A DNA stretch of 43,625 bases from Nitrosomonadales bacterium (GTDB taxonomy: Bacteria; Pseudomonadota; Gammaproteobacteria; Burkholderiales; Gallionellaceae), in NCBI GenBank assembly GCA_016218445.1, contig JACREC010000129.1, forward strand, positions 1 to 43,625. The letters run 5' to 3'. The position numbers were made by a program, and so were the translations under genes. The notes beneath the pieces were generated by a model that was not told where the DNA came from, made no database searches, and worked only from the letters and a program-made list of their open reading frames with translations. Shown here piece by piece: positions 1-9,354 of this stretch. Position 1 is the first letter of the stretch; every line of letters starts with the position of its first letter.

Positions 1-2
1 TC

Positions 3-860
3 TCGATTCTGGGCGGCGATGGCGCGGTCGAAAAACCGATGCTCGGCCGCTACCAGGTGGAAAAGGAGCTGGGCAAAGGCGCGATGGGCGTGGTCTATCT
101 CGGCAAGGATCCGAAGATCGGCCGCGTCGTCGCGATCAAGACGATGGCGCTGTCGCAGGAGTTTGAGGCCGAGGAGCTCACCGAGGTGAAGGAGCGCTTT
201 TTCCGCGAGGCCGAAACCGCGGGCCGGCTGTCGCACCCCAACATCGTCACCATCTACGACGCCGGCGAAGAGCACGACCTGTGCTACATCGCGATGGAGC
301 TGCTGAAGGGCGGCGACCTGGTGCCGTTCTGCAAGAGCGGCAACCTGCTGCCGGTCGAAAAGGCGGTGGCGATCGTCGCGCGCGCCGCCGAGGCGCTCGG
401 CTACGCGCACAAGCAAGGCGTCGTGCACCGCGACATCAAGCCGGCCAACATCATGTACTACATGGAGGGCGATACGGTGAAGGTGACCGATTTCGGCATC
501 GCGCGCATTACCGATTCTTCCAAGACCAAGACCGGCATGGTGCTGGGTACGCCGTCGTATATGTCGCCCGAGCAACTGGCCGGCGCGAAGATCGGGGGCG
601 CATCGGATTTATTCTCGTTGGGGGCGAGCCTGTATCAGATGGTGTGTGGTAAGCTGCCGTTCGAAGGCGACTCGATGGCGCAGCTCATGTTCCGCATCGC
701 CAATGAACCGCATACCGATATTTTGAGCGTCAAGCCGGATGTGCCGCCGTGTGTGGTGGCGATCATCAACAAGGCGCTGGCAAAGAAGGTGGAAGAGCGT
801 TACCAGACTGGCCAGGAAATGGCCGAGGCAATCCGCCAGTGTGCGGCCAATTTGCAGTGA
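3..860 (+). CDS. Serine/threonine protein kinase, 5' truncated by window edge
   Basis: Frame is open to the window start (SILGGDGAVEKPMLGRYQVEKELGKG...). Glycine loop GKGAMGVVYLG, VAIK, HRDIKPANI, DFG, GTPSYMSPEQ are present. Confidence 0.93.
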   Translation, partial: SILGGDGAVEKPMLGRYQVEKELGKGAMGVVYLGKDPKIGRVVAIKTMALSQEFEAEELTEVKERFFREAETAGRLSHPNIVTIYDAGEEHDLCYIAMELLKGGDLVPFCKSGNLLPVEKAVAIVARAAEALGYAHKQGVVHRDIKPANIMYYMEGDTVKVTDFGIARITDSSKTKTGMVLGTPSYMSPEQLAGAKIGGASDLFSLGASLYQMVCGKLPFEGDSMAQLMFRIANEPHTDILSVKPDVPPCVVAIINKALAKKVEERYQTGQEMAEAIRQCAANLQ

Positions 861-883
861 TAGAGAGCATGCAAGGATAGAAT

Positions 884-1708
884 ATGAACATTCAGGAAGC
901 GCTCGAAATAGTCAGCCAGACCAATTCCGGAATGGTGCGGTCGCACAACGAAGATAGTGTGATTTACGATGCTTCCCGTGGCTTGGTGGTGTTGGCTGAC
1001 GGTATGGGCGGCTACAATGCCGGCGAGGTTGCCAGCGGTATTGCGGTTTCCGTGCTGTCTACCGAGATCAAGCACAGCCTGGAAAGCATGCGCCGCGATG
1101 GCAAAAATGACAGCGGGGTGGAAATCGGCGTGGAGCTGCTGCGCGAGAACGTGCAAAAGGCCAATGCTTCAATATACAACGCAGCACAGAGCCAGCCCCA
1201 ATATGCCGGCATGGGCACCACAATAGTAGTCGGGCTGTTCTACGACAACCGTGTGGCTGTGGCGCATGTGGGTGATTCGCGTATGTACCGGCTGCGCGGC
1301 GCTTCCTTTGAGACCATCACGCGGGATCATTCGCTGCTGCAAGAACAAATTGATGGCGGCATGATCAGCAAGGAAGATGCGCGCTTGTCCAAGAACAAGA
1401 ATCTGGTGACACGCGCAGTCGGCATCGATGCCGAAGTGGCAGCGGAGGTAAATGTCTATGAGGTGCAAATAGGGGATATTTACCTGCTATGCTCGGATGG
1501 GCTGAACGACATGGTGGAGGACGAGGATATCGGCAGCACGTTGCAGATGCTACAAGCCAATCTGCCGCTGGCGGCAAACCAGCTGATCGAGATGGCAAAC
1601 GATAATGGCGGGCGCGATAACGTGTCCGTGATACTGGTCAAAGTTAACGGCGACTTCGCCGCACCGCGTGGCTGGCTGGCGGAATTGCTGTCCTGGTTTA
1701 GAAATTAA
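884..1708 (+). CDS. PP2C-family serine/threonine phosphatase
   Basis: HNEDSV, ADGMGGYNAGEVAS, GDSRMYR, CSDGLNDMV, GGRDNVSVIL motifs. Confidence 0.94.
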   Translation: MNIQEALEIVSQTNSGMVRSHNEDSVIYDASRGLVVLADGMGGYNAGEVASGIAVSVLSTEIKHSLESMRRDGKNDSGVEIGVELLRENVQKANASIYNAAQSQPQYAGMGTTIVVGLFYDNRVAVAHVGDSRMYRLRGASFETITRDHSLLQEQIDGGMISKEDARLSKNKNLVTRAVGIDAEVAAEVNVYEVQIGDIYLLCSDGLNDMVEDEDIGSTLQMLQANLPLAANQLIEMANDNGGRDNVSVILVKVNGDFAAPRGWLAELLSWFRN

Positions 1709-1747
1709 GTTTTAGGGTTTGAGAATTAAGTTACGGGGATCGATGAC

Positions 1748-2581
1748 ATGGCGGCGAAACTGATACTTAGCATGGATGGTGTGGTGCTGCATGAATACAC
1801 CCTGAATAAGGAGCGTATGACGGTGGGACGCAAACCGCATAATGATATTGCAATTGACAATCTTGCTGTCAGCGGTGAGCACGCTGCAATAGTAACCATT
1901 CTCAATGACTCGTTTCTGGAGGATCTGGACAGCACCAACGGGGTGATGGTGAATGGCGTGCAAATCAAGAAGCACTTTCTTCAGAATAACGATGTAATTG
2001 AAATCGGCAAGTACAAGCTGAAATACATGAACGAACAGCATGGTCAGGCTACTGCTGCCGATTTTGAGAAAACCATGGTGTTGCGCGCGCCGGTTAAAAC
2101 ACCACAAGCCAATGTGCCCCAAGCCAAGGCGCCCGGGGCGGGGGGTGATGCGCTTATGAAAACGCAGGTGAACCTTCCGCCGGTTCCGCCCGCGTACGAG
2201 GCGACTGGAAAATTCGAAGCTGTAAAACTACAAGCTGCCGTTGCCCGGCCAGTTGCGGCGTCCGCGTCCGCACAGCCGGCTGCACCAGCACCCGCACAGC
2301 CGGCTGCGGCCGCTCCTCCTCTGGCTGCGGTGCAGATACTCAGTGGCCCGAATGCCGGCAGGGAACTTGAGCTGGTAAAGAACCTGACCACTCTGGGTAA
2401 GCCCGGTGTGCAGGTGGCGGTTCTGACACGCCGCCCGCATGGTTATTTCATCACCCACGTGGAAGGGGCAAGTTATCCGACGCTCAATGGCAAGGCGCTG
2501 GACGAACATCAGCATCCACTGAATGACCACGATATCATCGAGCTGGCAGGAATCAAGATGGAGTTCTATTTCAAAAGTTAA
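1748..2581 (+). CDS. FHA-domain protein (N-terminal canonical FHA, Ala/Pro linker, degenerate second FHA-like domain)
   Basis: MTVGRKPHNDIAIDNLAVSGEHA...STNGVMVNG; C-terminal block resembles FHA strands but lacks the SxxH core. Confidence 0.88.
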   Translation: MAAKLILSMDGVVLHEYTLNKERMTVGRKPHNDIAIDNLAVSGEHAAIVTILNDSFLEDLDSTNGVMVNGVQIKKHFLQNNDVIEIGKYKLKYMNEQHGQATAADFEKTMVLRAPVKTPQANVPQAKAPGAGGDALMKTQVNLPPVPPAYEATGKFEAVKLQAAVARPVAASASAQPAAPAPAQPAAAAPPLAAVQILSGPNAGRELELVKNLTTLGKPGVQVAVLTRRPHGYFITHVEGASYPTLNGKALDEHQHPLNDHDIIELAGIKMEFYFKS

Positions 2582-2674
2582 CGGGGTGCGCGCATATTGC
2601 CCGCATATTGGCATATTGATTGATGGAATACTCCACTCGATAGATATACCGGCTGCCGGGTCAGGGGAAACCGT

Positions 2675-4906
2675 GTGAAACAACATGCACTGCTATTCGG
2701 GCTTGGCTTGGCGCTGGTCTTGGTGTTCCTGGGCAACGCCGCAAAGTTCTACCAAATCGGATTCATCCAGCAACTGGATGACATGCTTTACGATTACCGC
2801 TTGCAGCTTACCATGCCGCGCGAAGTGGACAACCGCATCGTCATCCTTGATATTGACGAGAAGAGCCTCAAGGAAGAGGGGCGCTGGCCATGGAGCCGTG
2901 ATCGCCTGGCGTTGCTGATGGATAAGCTGTTCGACCGCTACGGCATCGCAGTGGCCGGATTCGACGTGGTGTTCGCGGAAAAGGATGAAAGCTCCGGACT
3001 CAAGACATTGCAGGAATTGGGGCGCAACCAACTAAGGGATGTGCCGCAATTCCAGTCCACCCTGGCGCAGATCAGGCCACAACTGGATTACGACAACCTG
3101 TTCGCCGGCAAGATCAGGAACCGCAAGGTGGTGTTGGGGTATTACTTCACCAACAGCGCAAAGGGCGCCGAAAAAAATGTTTCCGGTGCGTTGCCGGAAG
3201 CGGTGTTCCCACCCGGCACGTTCAAGGGGCGCCCGGTCGGCTTTACCCAGTGGGACGGCTACGGGGGCAACCTGCCGGAATTGCAGAAGAGCGCGGCCAG
3301 CGCGGGCCATTTCAACCCGCTGGTGGATTCTGACGGCGAAGTTCGGCGCCTGCCGTTGATCGTAGAATACAATGGTGCTTATTATGAGTCCTTGTCACTC
3401 GCCATGGTGCGCACCCTGCTGGGTTTCCCGAAATTGATACCGGGTTACGCGACCAGCCAGGGTTCCGATTATGCAGGCCTGGAATGGCTCGATCTGGGAG
3501 CCGCGCAGGGCGATTTCAGAATCCCGGTGGATCAGGATGTGAGCACGCTGGTGCCTTATCGTGGCGGGCGGGGCAGTTTCCGCTATATTCCTGTCACCGA
3601 TGTGTTGCATGACCGCATTCCGCCAGACGAGCTGAAAAACAAGATCGTGTTGATCGGCACTTCCGCGCCGGGGCTGATGGATATGCGTTCCACGCCGGTC
3701 GGTTCGGTGTATCCCGGGGTGGAAATAAATGCCAACATGATTGCCGGCATTCTCGACCAGAACCTCAAGCAAAAGCCACCTTATGTGCTGGGCGCTGAAG
3801 TTGTGCTGCTGCTGGTCATCGGTGTGGCGCTGAGTTTGTTGTTGCCGCTGTTAAGCCCGGTGCAAACCACGCTGTTGACCGTGTTTACGTTAGCGTCCGG
3901 AGTGGCGGGCAATATGGCGATCTGGCATTACGCTAATCTGGCTCTGCCCTTGGCCAGCGGTATGCTGATGATATTGGGGCTGTTCGCGCTGGACATGTCT
4001 TACGGCTATTTCGTCGAAACGCGCACCAAGAGGCAGATTACCAGCCTGTTCGGGCAGTATGTGCCGAGCGAACTGGTTGACGAGATGAGCAAGCATCCCG
4101 AGCAGGTGTCAATGGAGGGCGACAGCCGCGAGATGACCATCCTGTTTTCGGATGTGCGCGGTTTCACTACCATTTCCGAGGGATTGGACGCCAAGGAACT
4201 GACCTTGCTGATGAATGAGTTTCTCACCCCGCTGTCGCGCGTGGTCTACAAGCACCGTGGTACCATAGATAAATATATGGGTGATTGCATCATGGCGTTC
4301 TGGGGCGCGCCGTTGCGTGATCCGGAGCATGCAAAACATGCGATGCTGGCGGGCATCGAGATGCAGCAGACATTGCAGGGATTACAGCCACACTTCAAGG
4401 AACGCGGCTGGCCGGAAATTCATGTCGGGGTCGGCATCAACACGGGCAGGGTAAGCGTGGGCAACATGGGTTCGGAGGTGCGCGTGGCCTATACGGTCAT
4501 GGGCGATGCGGTCAATCTTGCCTCGCGCCTGGAAAGCATCACCAAACAATATGGCGTGGGCGTCATAGTGGGCGAAAACACCAGAAATGCCGTAGCGGAT
4601 TTTGTGTACCGTGAGCTTGACCAGGTGCGGGTAAAAGGCAAGGATAAACCGGTTACCATTTATGAGCCTGTAGGCTTGAACGGGCAGGTTGACAAGACGG
4701 TGCTGGAAGAGCTCAAGCTGTTCCATCAGGCACTGAAGCTGTATCGCAAGCAGGATTGGGATCAGGCAGAGTTGCAGTTGTACAATTTGCAGCGCATGTC
4801 CCCGGAATGTAAGCTGTACAAAGTTTATGCCGAGCGGGTTGCGTATTTCCGGGGTAGTCCACCGGACGCTGATTGGGATGGCGTATTTGTTTTTCAAACC
4901 AAATAA
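2675..4906 (+). CDS. CHASE2-domain class III adenylate cyclase
   Basis: GTG start; N-terminal CHASE2-like sensor, three TM segments, catalytic ILFSDVRGFTTISE, IDKYMGDCIMAFWGAP, GINTGRVSVGNMGS, VMGDAVNLASRLE. Confidence 0.93.
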   Translation: MKQHALLFGLGLALVLVFLGNAAKFYQIGFIQQLDDMLYDYRLQLTMPREVDNRIVILDIDEKSLKEEGRWPWSRDRLALLMDKLFDRYGIAVAGFDVVFAEKDESSGLKTLQELGRNQLRDVPQFQSTLAQIRPQLDYDNLFAGKIRNRKVVLGYYFTNSAKGAEKNVSGALPEAVFPPGTFKGRPVGFTQWDGYGGNLPELQKSAASAGHFNPLVDSDGEVRRLPLIVEYNGAYYESLSLAMVRTLLGFPKLIPGYATSQGSDYAGLEWLDLGAAQGDFRIPVDQDVSTLVPYRGGRGSFRYIPVTDVLHDRIPPDELKNKIVLIGTSAPGLMDMRSTPVGSVYPGVEINANMIAGILDQNLKQKPPYVLGAEVVLLLVIGVALSLLLPLLSPVQTTLLTVFTLASGVAGNMAIWHYANLALPLASGMLMILGLFALDMSYGYFVETRTKRQITSLFGQYVPSELVDEMSKHPEQVSMEGDSREMTILFSDVRGFTTISEGLDAKELTLLMNEFLTPLSRVVYKHRGTIDKYMGDCIMAFWGAPLRDPEHAKHAMLAGIEMQQTLQGLQPHFKERGWPEIHVGVGINTGRVSVGNMGSEVRVAYTVMGDAVNLASRLESITKQYGVGVIVGENTRNAVADFVYRELDQVRVKGKDKPVTIYEPVGLNGQVDKTVLEELKLFHQALKLYRKQDWDQAELQLYNLQRMSPECKLYKVYAERVAYFRGSPPDADWDGVFVFQTK

Positions 4907-4935
4907 CCGGCAGACCGAATAATCAATCTGGATAG

Positions 4936-5706
4936 TTGATGATGAAACTCCGAATACTCGGCTGTAGCGGCGGCATAGGGGGTAACGCGCGTACCACCTC
5001 CATGCTGCTGGACAACGACATATTGATCGATGCGGGAACCGGCGTGGGCGAGCTCAGCCTGACCGAACTGAGCATGATTGACCACGTCTTCGTTACCCAC
5101 TCCCATCTCGACCACATCGCTTGCATCCCCTTTCTGGTGGACAGCGCGGGTTTCATGCGCGACAAGCCGCTGACCGTCCATGCCACCGGGGCGACGCTGG
5201 AAATCATCAGGCAACATATATTCAACTGGAAAATCTGGCCGGATTTCACCCAGATTCCCAATGCACTGCGGCCGTTCATGCGCTATAACACGATACAACT
5301 GGGGCAGACCATGGAACTGGAAGGGCGCAAGATTACCGTGTTGCCGGCCAACCATGTGGTGCCTGCGGTAGGTTTCCAGATTGACAGCGGGGCAGCCAGC
5401 CTGGTGTTCAGCGGCGACACCACCACCAACGATGCGCTGTGGAAAGTGGTCAACGGCATCGCCAACCTGCGTTATCTCATTATCGAAACCGCTTTCTGCA
5501 ATGCGGAAAAAGAACTGGCGGTGCGCTCCAAGCATCTATGCCCCAGCATGCTGGCTGAAGAGCTGCTCAAGCTCAAGCTCAATCCGGAAATTTACATCAC
5601 CCACCTTAAACCGGGGGAAGTCGAGCTGACCATGCAGGAAATCGGCGAATGCGTACATGGATTCACGCCCAGGATGTTGCAAAACGGGCAGGTGTTCCAG
5701 TTTTAG
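4936..5706 (+). CDS. Metallo-beta-lactamase-fold hydrolase resembling class II 3',5'-cyclic nucleotide phosphodiesterase
   Basis: THSHLDHIACIPF metal-binding motif, FSGDTT, ITHLKPGE; located next to the adenylate cyclase. Confidence 0.8.
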   Translation: MMMKLRILGCSGGIGGNARTTSMLLDNDILIDAGTGVGELSLTELSMIDHVFVTHSHLDHIACIPFLVDSAGFMRDKPLTVHATGATLEIIRQHIFNWKIWPDFTQIPNALRPFMRYNTIQLGQTMELEGRKITVLPANHVVPAVGFQIDSGAASLVFSGDTTTNDALWKVVNGIANLRYLIIETAFCNAEKELAVRSKHLCPSMLAEELLKLKLNPEIYITHLKPGEVELTMQEIGECVHGFTPRMLQNGQVFQF

Positions 5707-5729
5707 CGCCCGGTACGGATATAGACACA

Positions 5730-6818
5730 ATGATAAGCGGTATGCTGGACATCAGGATGCTCACCGCGCTGAAACCGATTTCATCATTCAGCCCGGCGCG
5801 CCTGCGCGAACTGCTCGACTACTGTCATCTGGAAACATTTGCCCAAGGGCAGGACCCGTTTAAGCTGCATAGCCTGCACGGGCAGTCCGTGTATCTGCTT
5901 CAGGGCGAACTGGAACTGGTGTATGAGGACGGCAACCGCGTGATTATCCGTGCCAATACTGAATGGGCCAAACACCCGCTGGGCAAGCGCCAGCCTGAGA
6001 TTATCAGCGCCACCGCGCTGAGTGGCATTCAGTTGTTGCGCATTGACGATGATATGCTCGACACAATGGTGACTTGGGATCAATTCGCGCCGCATGGTGG
6101 CATCAAGCCGATGCCTGATATGGAAGCGGCGTCCGATGCCTATGCCAGCGTAAAGCGCATGTTGAACTCCGGCATGTTCAGTGCGGAGTATCTTAAGCAT
6201 GGTCCGTTCGCCCACCTGCCGCCGGCGAACATCGGACAGTTGATCGACCGCATCGAGGCGATTGCGGTGTGGGCCAACGACGTCATTATCCGGGAGGGTG
6301 ATGAGGGTGATTATTATTACATGATTGAAAGCGGCCGAGCCCGGGTTACCCGCCTGGTGGGGGGCGTCAACATGCTGCTGGCGGAACTCAAGGCGGGCGA
6401 TGCGTTCGGCGAGGAGGCGCTGGTTTCCGGCGCCAGGCGCAACGCCACGGTAACGATGCAAAACAATAGCATGCTGTTGCGCTTGAAGCGGCAGGATTTT
6501 TTCGAGTTGATGCAGGAACCGCTGTTGCGTCGCTTGAACTATGTGGATGCCATAAAAAAAGTTGCGCAGGGTGCAATATGGATAGATGTGCGTCTTCCGT
6601 CGGAATACCGTTACGATAAATTGCCGGGCGCGATCAATGTACCGCTGAACGATATCCGCAACGCAATCGGTGCGCTCAACAAGAGCCATACCTATATTGC
6701 CTACTGCCAGAGCGGACGGCGCAGTTCCGCTGCGGCCTTCATCCTGGCGCAAGCGGGATATGACGTGTATGTACTGGAAGGCGGGTTGTGGACGGTGCCC
6801 AGGTCGCAGCAGCAGTAA
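5730..6818 (+). CDS. Cyclic nucleotide-binding domain protein with C-terminal rhodanese domain
   Basis: Phosphate-binding cassette GDAFGEEALVSGARRNATVTM; rhodanese IDVRLPSEYRYDKLPGAINVPL...YCQSGRRSS. ATG 5730 is preferred over the ORF-track start at 5649, which overlaps the upstream gene. Confidence 0.87.
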   Translation: MISGMLDIRMLTALKPISSFSPARLRELLDYCHLETFAQGQDPFKLHSLHGQSVYLLQGELELVYEDGNRVIIRANTEWAKHPLGKRQPEIISATALSGIQLLRIDDDMLDTMVTWDQFAPHGGIKPMPDMEAASDAYASVKRMLNSGMFSAEYLKHGPFAHLPPANIGQLIDRIEAIAVWANDVIIREGDEGDYYYMIESGRARVTRLVGGVNMLLAELKAGDAFGEEALVSGARRNATVTMQNNSMLLRLKRQDFFELMQEPLLRRLNYVDAIKKVAQGAIWIDVRLPSEYRYDKLPGAINVPLNDIRNAIGALNKSHTYIAYCQSGRRSSAAAFILAQAGYDVYVLEGGLWTVPRSQQQ

Positions 6819-6824
6819 CAAGAG

Positions 6825-6845
6825 GACTGAGTGCTGAGGACTCAG
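6825..6845 (+). repeat. Heptad-stuttered repeat H1 (GACTGAG TGCTGAG GACTCAG), small hairpin
   Basis: Three consecutive 7-mers ending in AG; CTGAGT/ACTCAG pairing. Confidence 0.6.
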
Positions 6846-6867
6846 CCCTATGATTAAGGAGTAGTGG

Positions 6868-9273
6868 ATGAATAGCGTAGCAACAGACAATCCGGCACAA
6901 GGTAATGTTGGCGACATTACGATGCAATTGGAATTCACCAAGAGCCTCAACCACGTCACCAACAATATCCATGCTACCAGCAATATCGACGAGATCATGC
7001 TGGACGTCAGCAAGGATATCTGCAACCTGTTTAACGCCGACCGTCTCACCATCTACGTGGTGGCAGAGGACAAGGCTTCGCTGATTTCCAAGGTCAAGAC
7101 GGGGTTGAACTCGTTCAAGGACCTCAAGCTGCCTATCGCCGAGCAGAGCATTGCCGGTTATGCCGCGCTGAACAAGAAAATGCTCAACCTTAAAGATGTG
7201 TACGACGAGAAGGAGTTGGCTACGTACAGTCCGCACCTGCGCTTCTTGCAGGACGTGGACAAACGCACCGGCTACCGCACCAAGCAGATGCTGGTGGCGC
7301 CTATCGTCGAGGCGAGCAACAACGAGTTGATCGGCGTCATGCAGGTTATCAACAATAGGGCTAATCAACCTTTCCCGTCGATGGTTGAAGATGGCGTGCA
7401 TGAACTGGCGCAAACCCTGGCGGTGGCGTTGCGCCAGCGCCAGCAACATGCCATTGTCAAAACAAAATATGACTATCTGGTGGCGGATGCGGTCATATCC
7501 GCTGCCGAGTTTGAGTTGGCCACCCGTACCGCACGGCGCAAGGGTGTGGATATTGAAGGCGTGTTGATTGATGAGTTTCAGGTTGCCCTGCCCGCGCTGG
7601 GCAAGGCACTTTCGACCTTCTTCGGGGTGCCCTACGAGCCATATAAGCCTGAGCGCATCAAGCCTTCTGAACTGCTGAAAAACCTGAAGCGGGAATTCGT
7701 CGAAAGCAGCCATTGGGTGCCGATAGAAGAGTCACAGGAAGGTCTGGTGATACTCACCACTGAACCTGAACGGATACAGGTTTCGCGTGTGGTCAACTAC
7801 ATTTTCCCCAAGAACCGCCTGGTCTATAAGGTTTGCTCGCAACGCGAATTTAAACAGACCCTGGATTTGTTCTATGGTGGAGGCGCATCTTCCGATGCCA
7901 CCGGCGGCTTTGCGGTGGATGAATCATCCATGGATGACCTGCTCACTTCCCTGGGTGGGGAGGAGGACGAGGAAGCCACAGGCGTCAGCCAGGAGGACGT
8001 CAGCGCCGCAGCCGATAATGAACTGGTCAAACTGGTCAACAAGATCATCGTGGATGCTTACCGCATGGGCGCATCCGACATTCACATCGAACCCATGCCG
8101 GGCAAGGGCAAGACGGGGATACGCGTGCGCAAGGACGGTTCGCTGCTGAATTACATCGAAGTGCCCGCCACTTACCGCAATGCCCTGGTGACGCGTCTCA
8201 AGATCATGTGCGACCTGGATATTTCCGAGAAACGCAAGCCACAGGACGGCAAGATTAAATTCAAGAAATATGGCCCCTTGGATATTGAGCTGCGCGTGGC
8301 AACCATCCCGTCACAGGGCGGCGTCGAGGATGTGGTGATGCGTATTCTCGCTTCCGGCGAACCGTTGCCACTGGAGAAAATGGGTTTCTCGGCACGCAAT
8401 TCAGAGTTAGTCAAAGCCACCGTCAGCAAGCCATACGGACTGTTCTTCGTGTGCGGCCCGACAGGTTCCGGCAAAACCACTACGCTGCATTCCATCCTCA
8501 AATACATCAACAAGCCGGACACCAAGATCTGGACGGCGGAAGACCCGGTGGAAATCACCCAGAAGGGGCTGCGTCAGGTGCAGATCAACAAGAAAGCGGG
8601 GCTGGACTTTGCCACCATCATGCGCGCCTTCTTGCGTGCCGACCCGGACGTGATCATGGTCGGCGAAATGCGCGACAAGGAAACCGTGTCCATCGGTATC
8701 GAAGCATCACTGACCGGTCACCTGGTGTTTGCCACCCTGCATACCAACAGCGCGCCGGAATCCATCAACCGCTTGCTGGACATGGGTATGGATCCGTTCA
8801 ACTTTGCCGATGCACTGCTGGGTATTCTGGCGCAGCGTTTGGCGAAGCGCCTGTGTGGCGACTGCAAGAAGCCGCATATCGCGACCGCTGATGAAATGAA
8901 ATCGTTGCTTGCCGAGTACAGCGAAGAGTTAAAAAATACCGCTACCTGGAAGAAAGACCCGCTTGCCGCGACCAAGACCCTGTATGCCGAGTGGGTCAAG
9001 CTGTTTGCCGATGACAAGGGGCAATTCACGTTGTATGAACCGGTTGGCTGCGAGAAATGTTCCGGTACCGGCTATCGCGGGCGGGTGGGCTTGCACGAAC
9101 TGTTGATCGGAACCGATGCGGTCAAAAAAGCCATTCAGGAACATGCCCATGTCGCCGAGTTGTTGGCCATCTGCCTTGAAGATGGCATGCATACCCTGAA
9201 GCAGGATGGGATGGAGAAGGTGCTGCAAGGTATTACCGATATGCACCAGATACGCGCAGTTTGTATCAAGTAA
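6868..9273 (+). CDS. GAF-domain-fused GspE/PilB-type secretion/pilus assembly ATPase
   Basis: N-terminal GAF-like region; Walker A CGPTGSGKTTTLHS; DPDVIMVGEMRDKET; tetracysteine CGDC...CEKCSGTGYRGRVGLHELL. Confidence 0.93.
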   Translation: MNSVATDNPAQGNVGDITMQLEFTKSLNHVTNNIHATSNIDEIMLDVSKDICNLFNADRLTIYVVAEDKASLISKVKTGLNSFKDLKLPIAEQSIAGYAALNKKMLNLKDVYDEKELATYSPHLRFLQDVDKRTGYRTKQMLVAPIVEASNNELIGVMQVINNRANQPFPSMVEDGVHELAQTLAVALRQRQQHAIVKTKYDYLVADAVISAAEFELATRTARRKGVDIEGVLIDEFQVALPALGKALSTFFGVPYEPYKPERIKPSELLKNLKREFVESSHWVPIEESQEGLVILTTEPERIQVSRVVNYIFPKNRLVYKVCSQREFKQTLDLFYGGGASSDATGGFAVDESSMDDLLTSLGGEEDEEATGVSQEDVSAAADNELVKLVNKIIVDAYRMGASDIHIEPMPGKGKTGIRVRKDGSLLNYIEVPATYRNALVTRLKIMCDLDISEKRKPQDGKIKFKKYGPLDIELRVATIPSQGGVEDVVMRILASGEPLPLEKMGFSARNSELVKATVSKPYGLFFVCGPTGSGKTTTLHSILKYINKPDTKIWTAEDPVEITQKGLRQVQINKKAGLDFATIMRAFLRADPDVIMVGEMRDKETVSIGIEASLTGHLVFATLHTNSAPESINRLLDMGMDPFNFADALLGILAQRLAKRLCGDCKKPHIATADEMKSLLAEYSEELKNTATWKKDPLAATKTLYAEWVKLFADDKGQFTLYEPVGCEKCSGTGYRGRVGLHELLIGTDAVKKAIQEHAHVAELLAICLEDGMHTLKQDGMEKVLQGITDMHQIRAVCIK

Positions 9274-9277
9274 GCAG

Positions 9278-9354
9278 TTGTTAGCGGCTAGTCGTTAGTC
9301 GCTAGTTAAAATCAAACCAAAGCCGTCAATCAACTATCAACTAACGACTAATTC
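9278..9354 (+). repeat. Heptad-stuttered inverted repeat H2
   Basis: TTGTTAG CGGCTAG TCGTTAG TCGCTAG ... CAATCAA CTATCAA CTAACGA CTAATTC; right arm ends at the start codon at 9355. Confidence 0.8.

Noticed and set aside
5784-7052. 422-aa antisense ORF
   Set aside because: Lies opposite the well-supported cNMP/rhodanese gene; no recognisable motifs; long shadow ORFs are common in GC-rich coding DNA.
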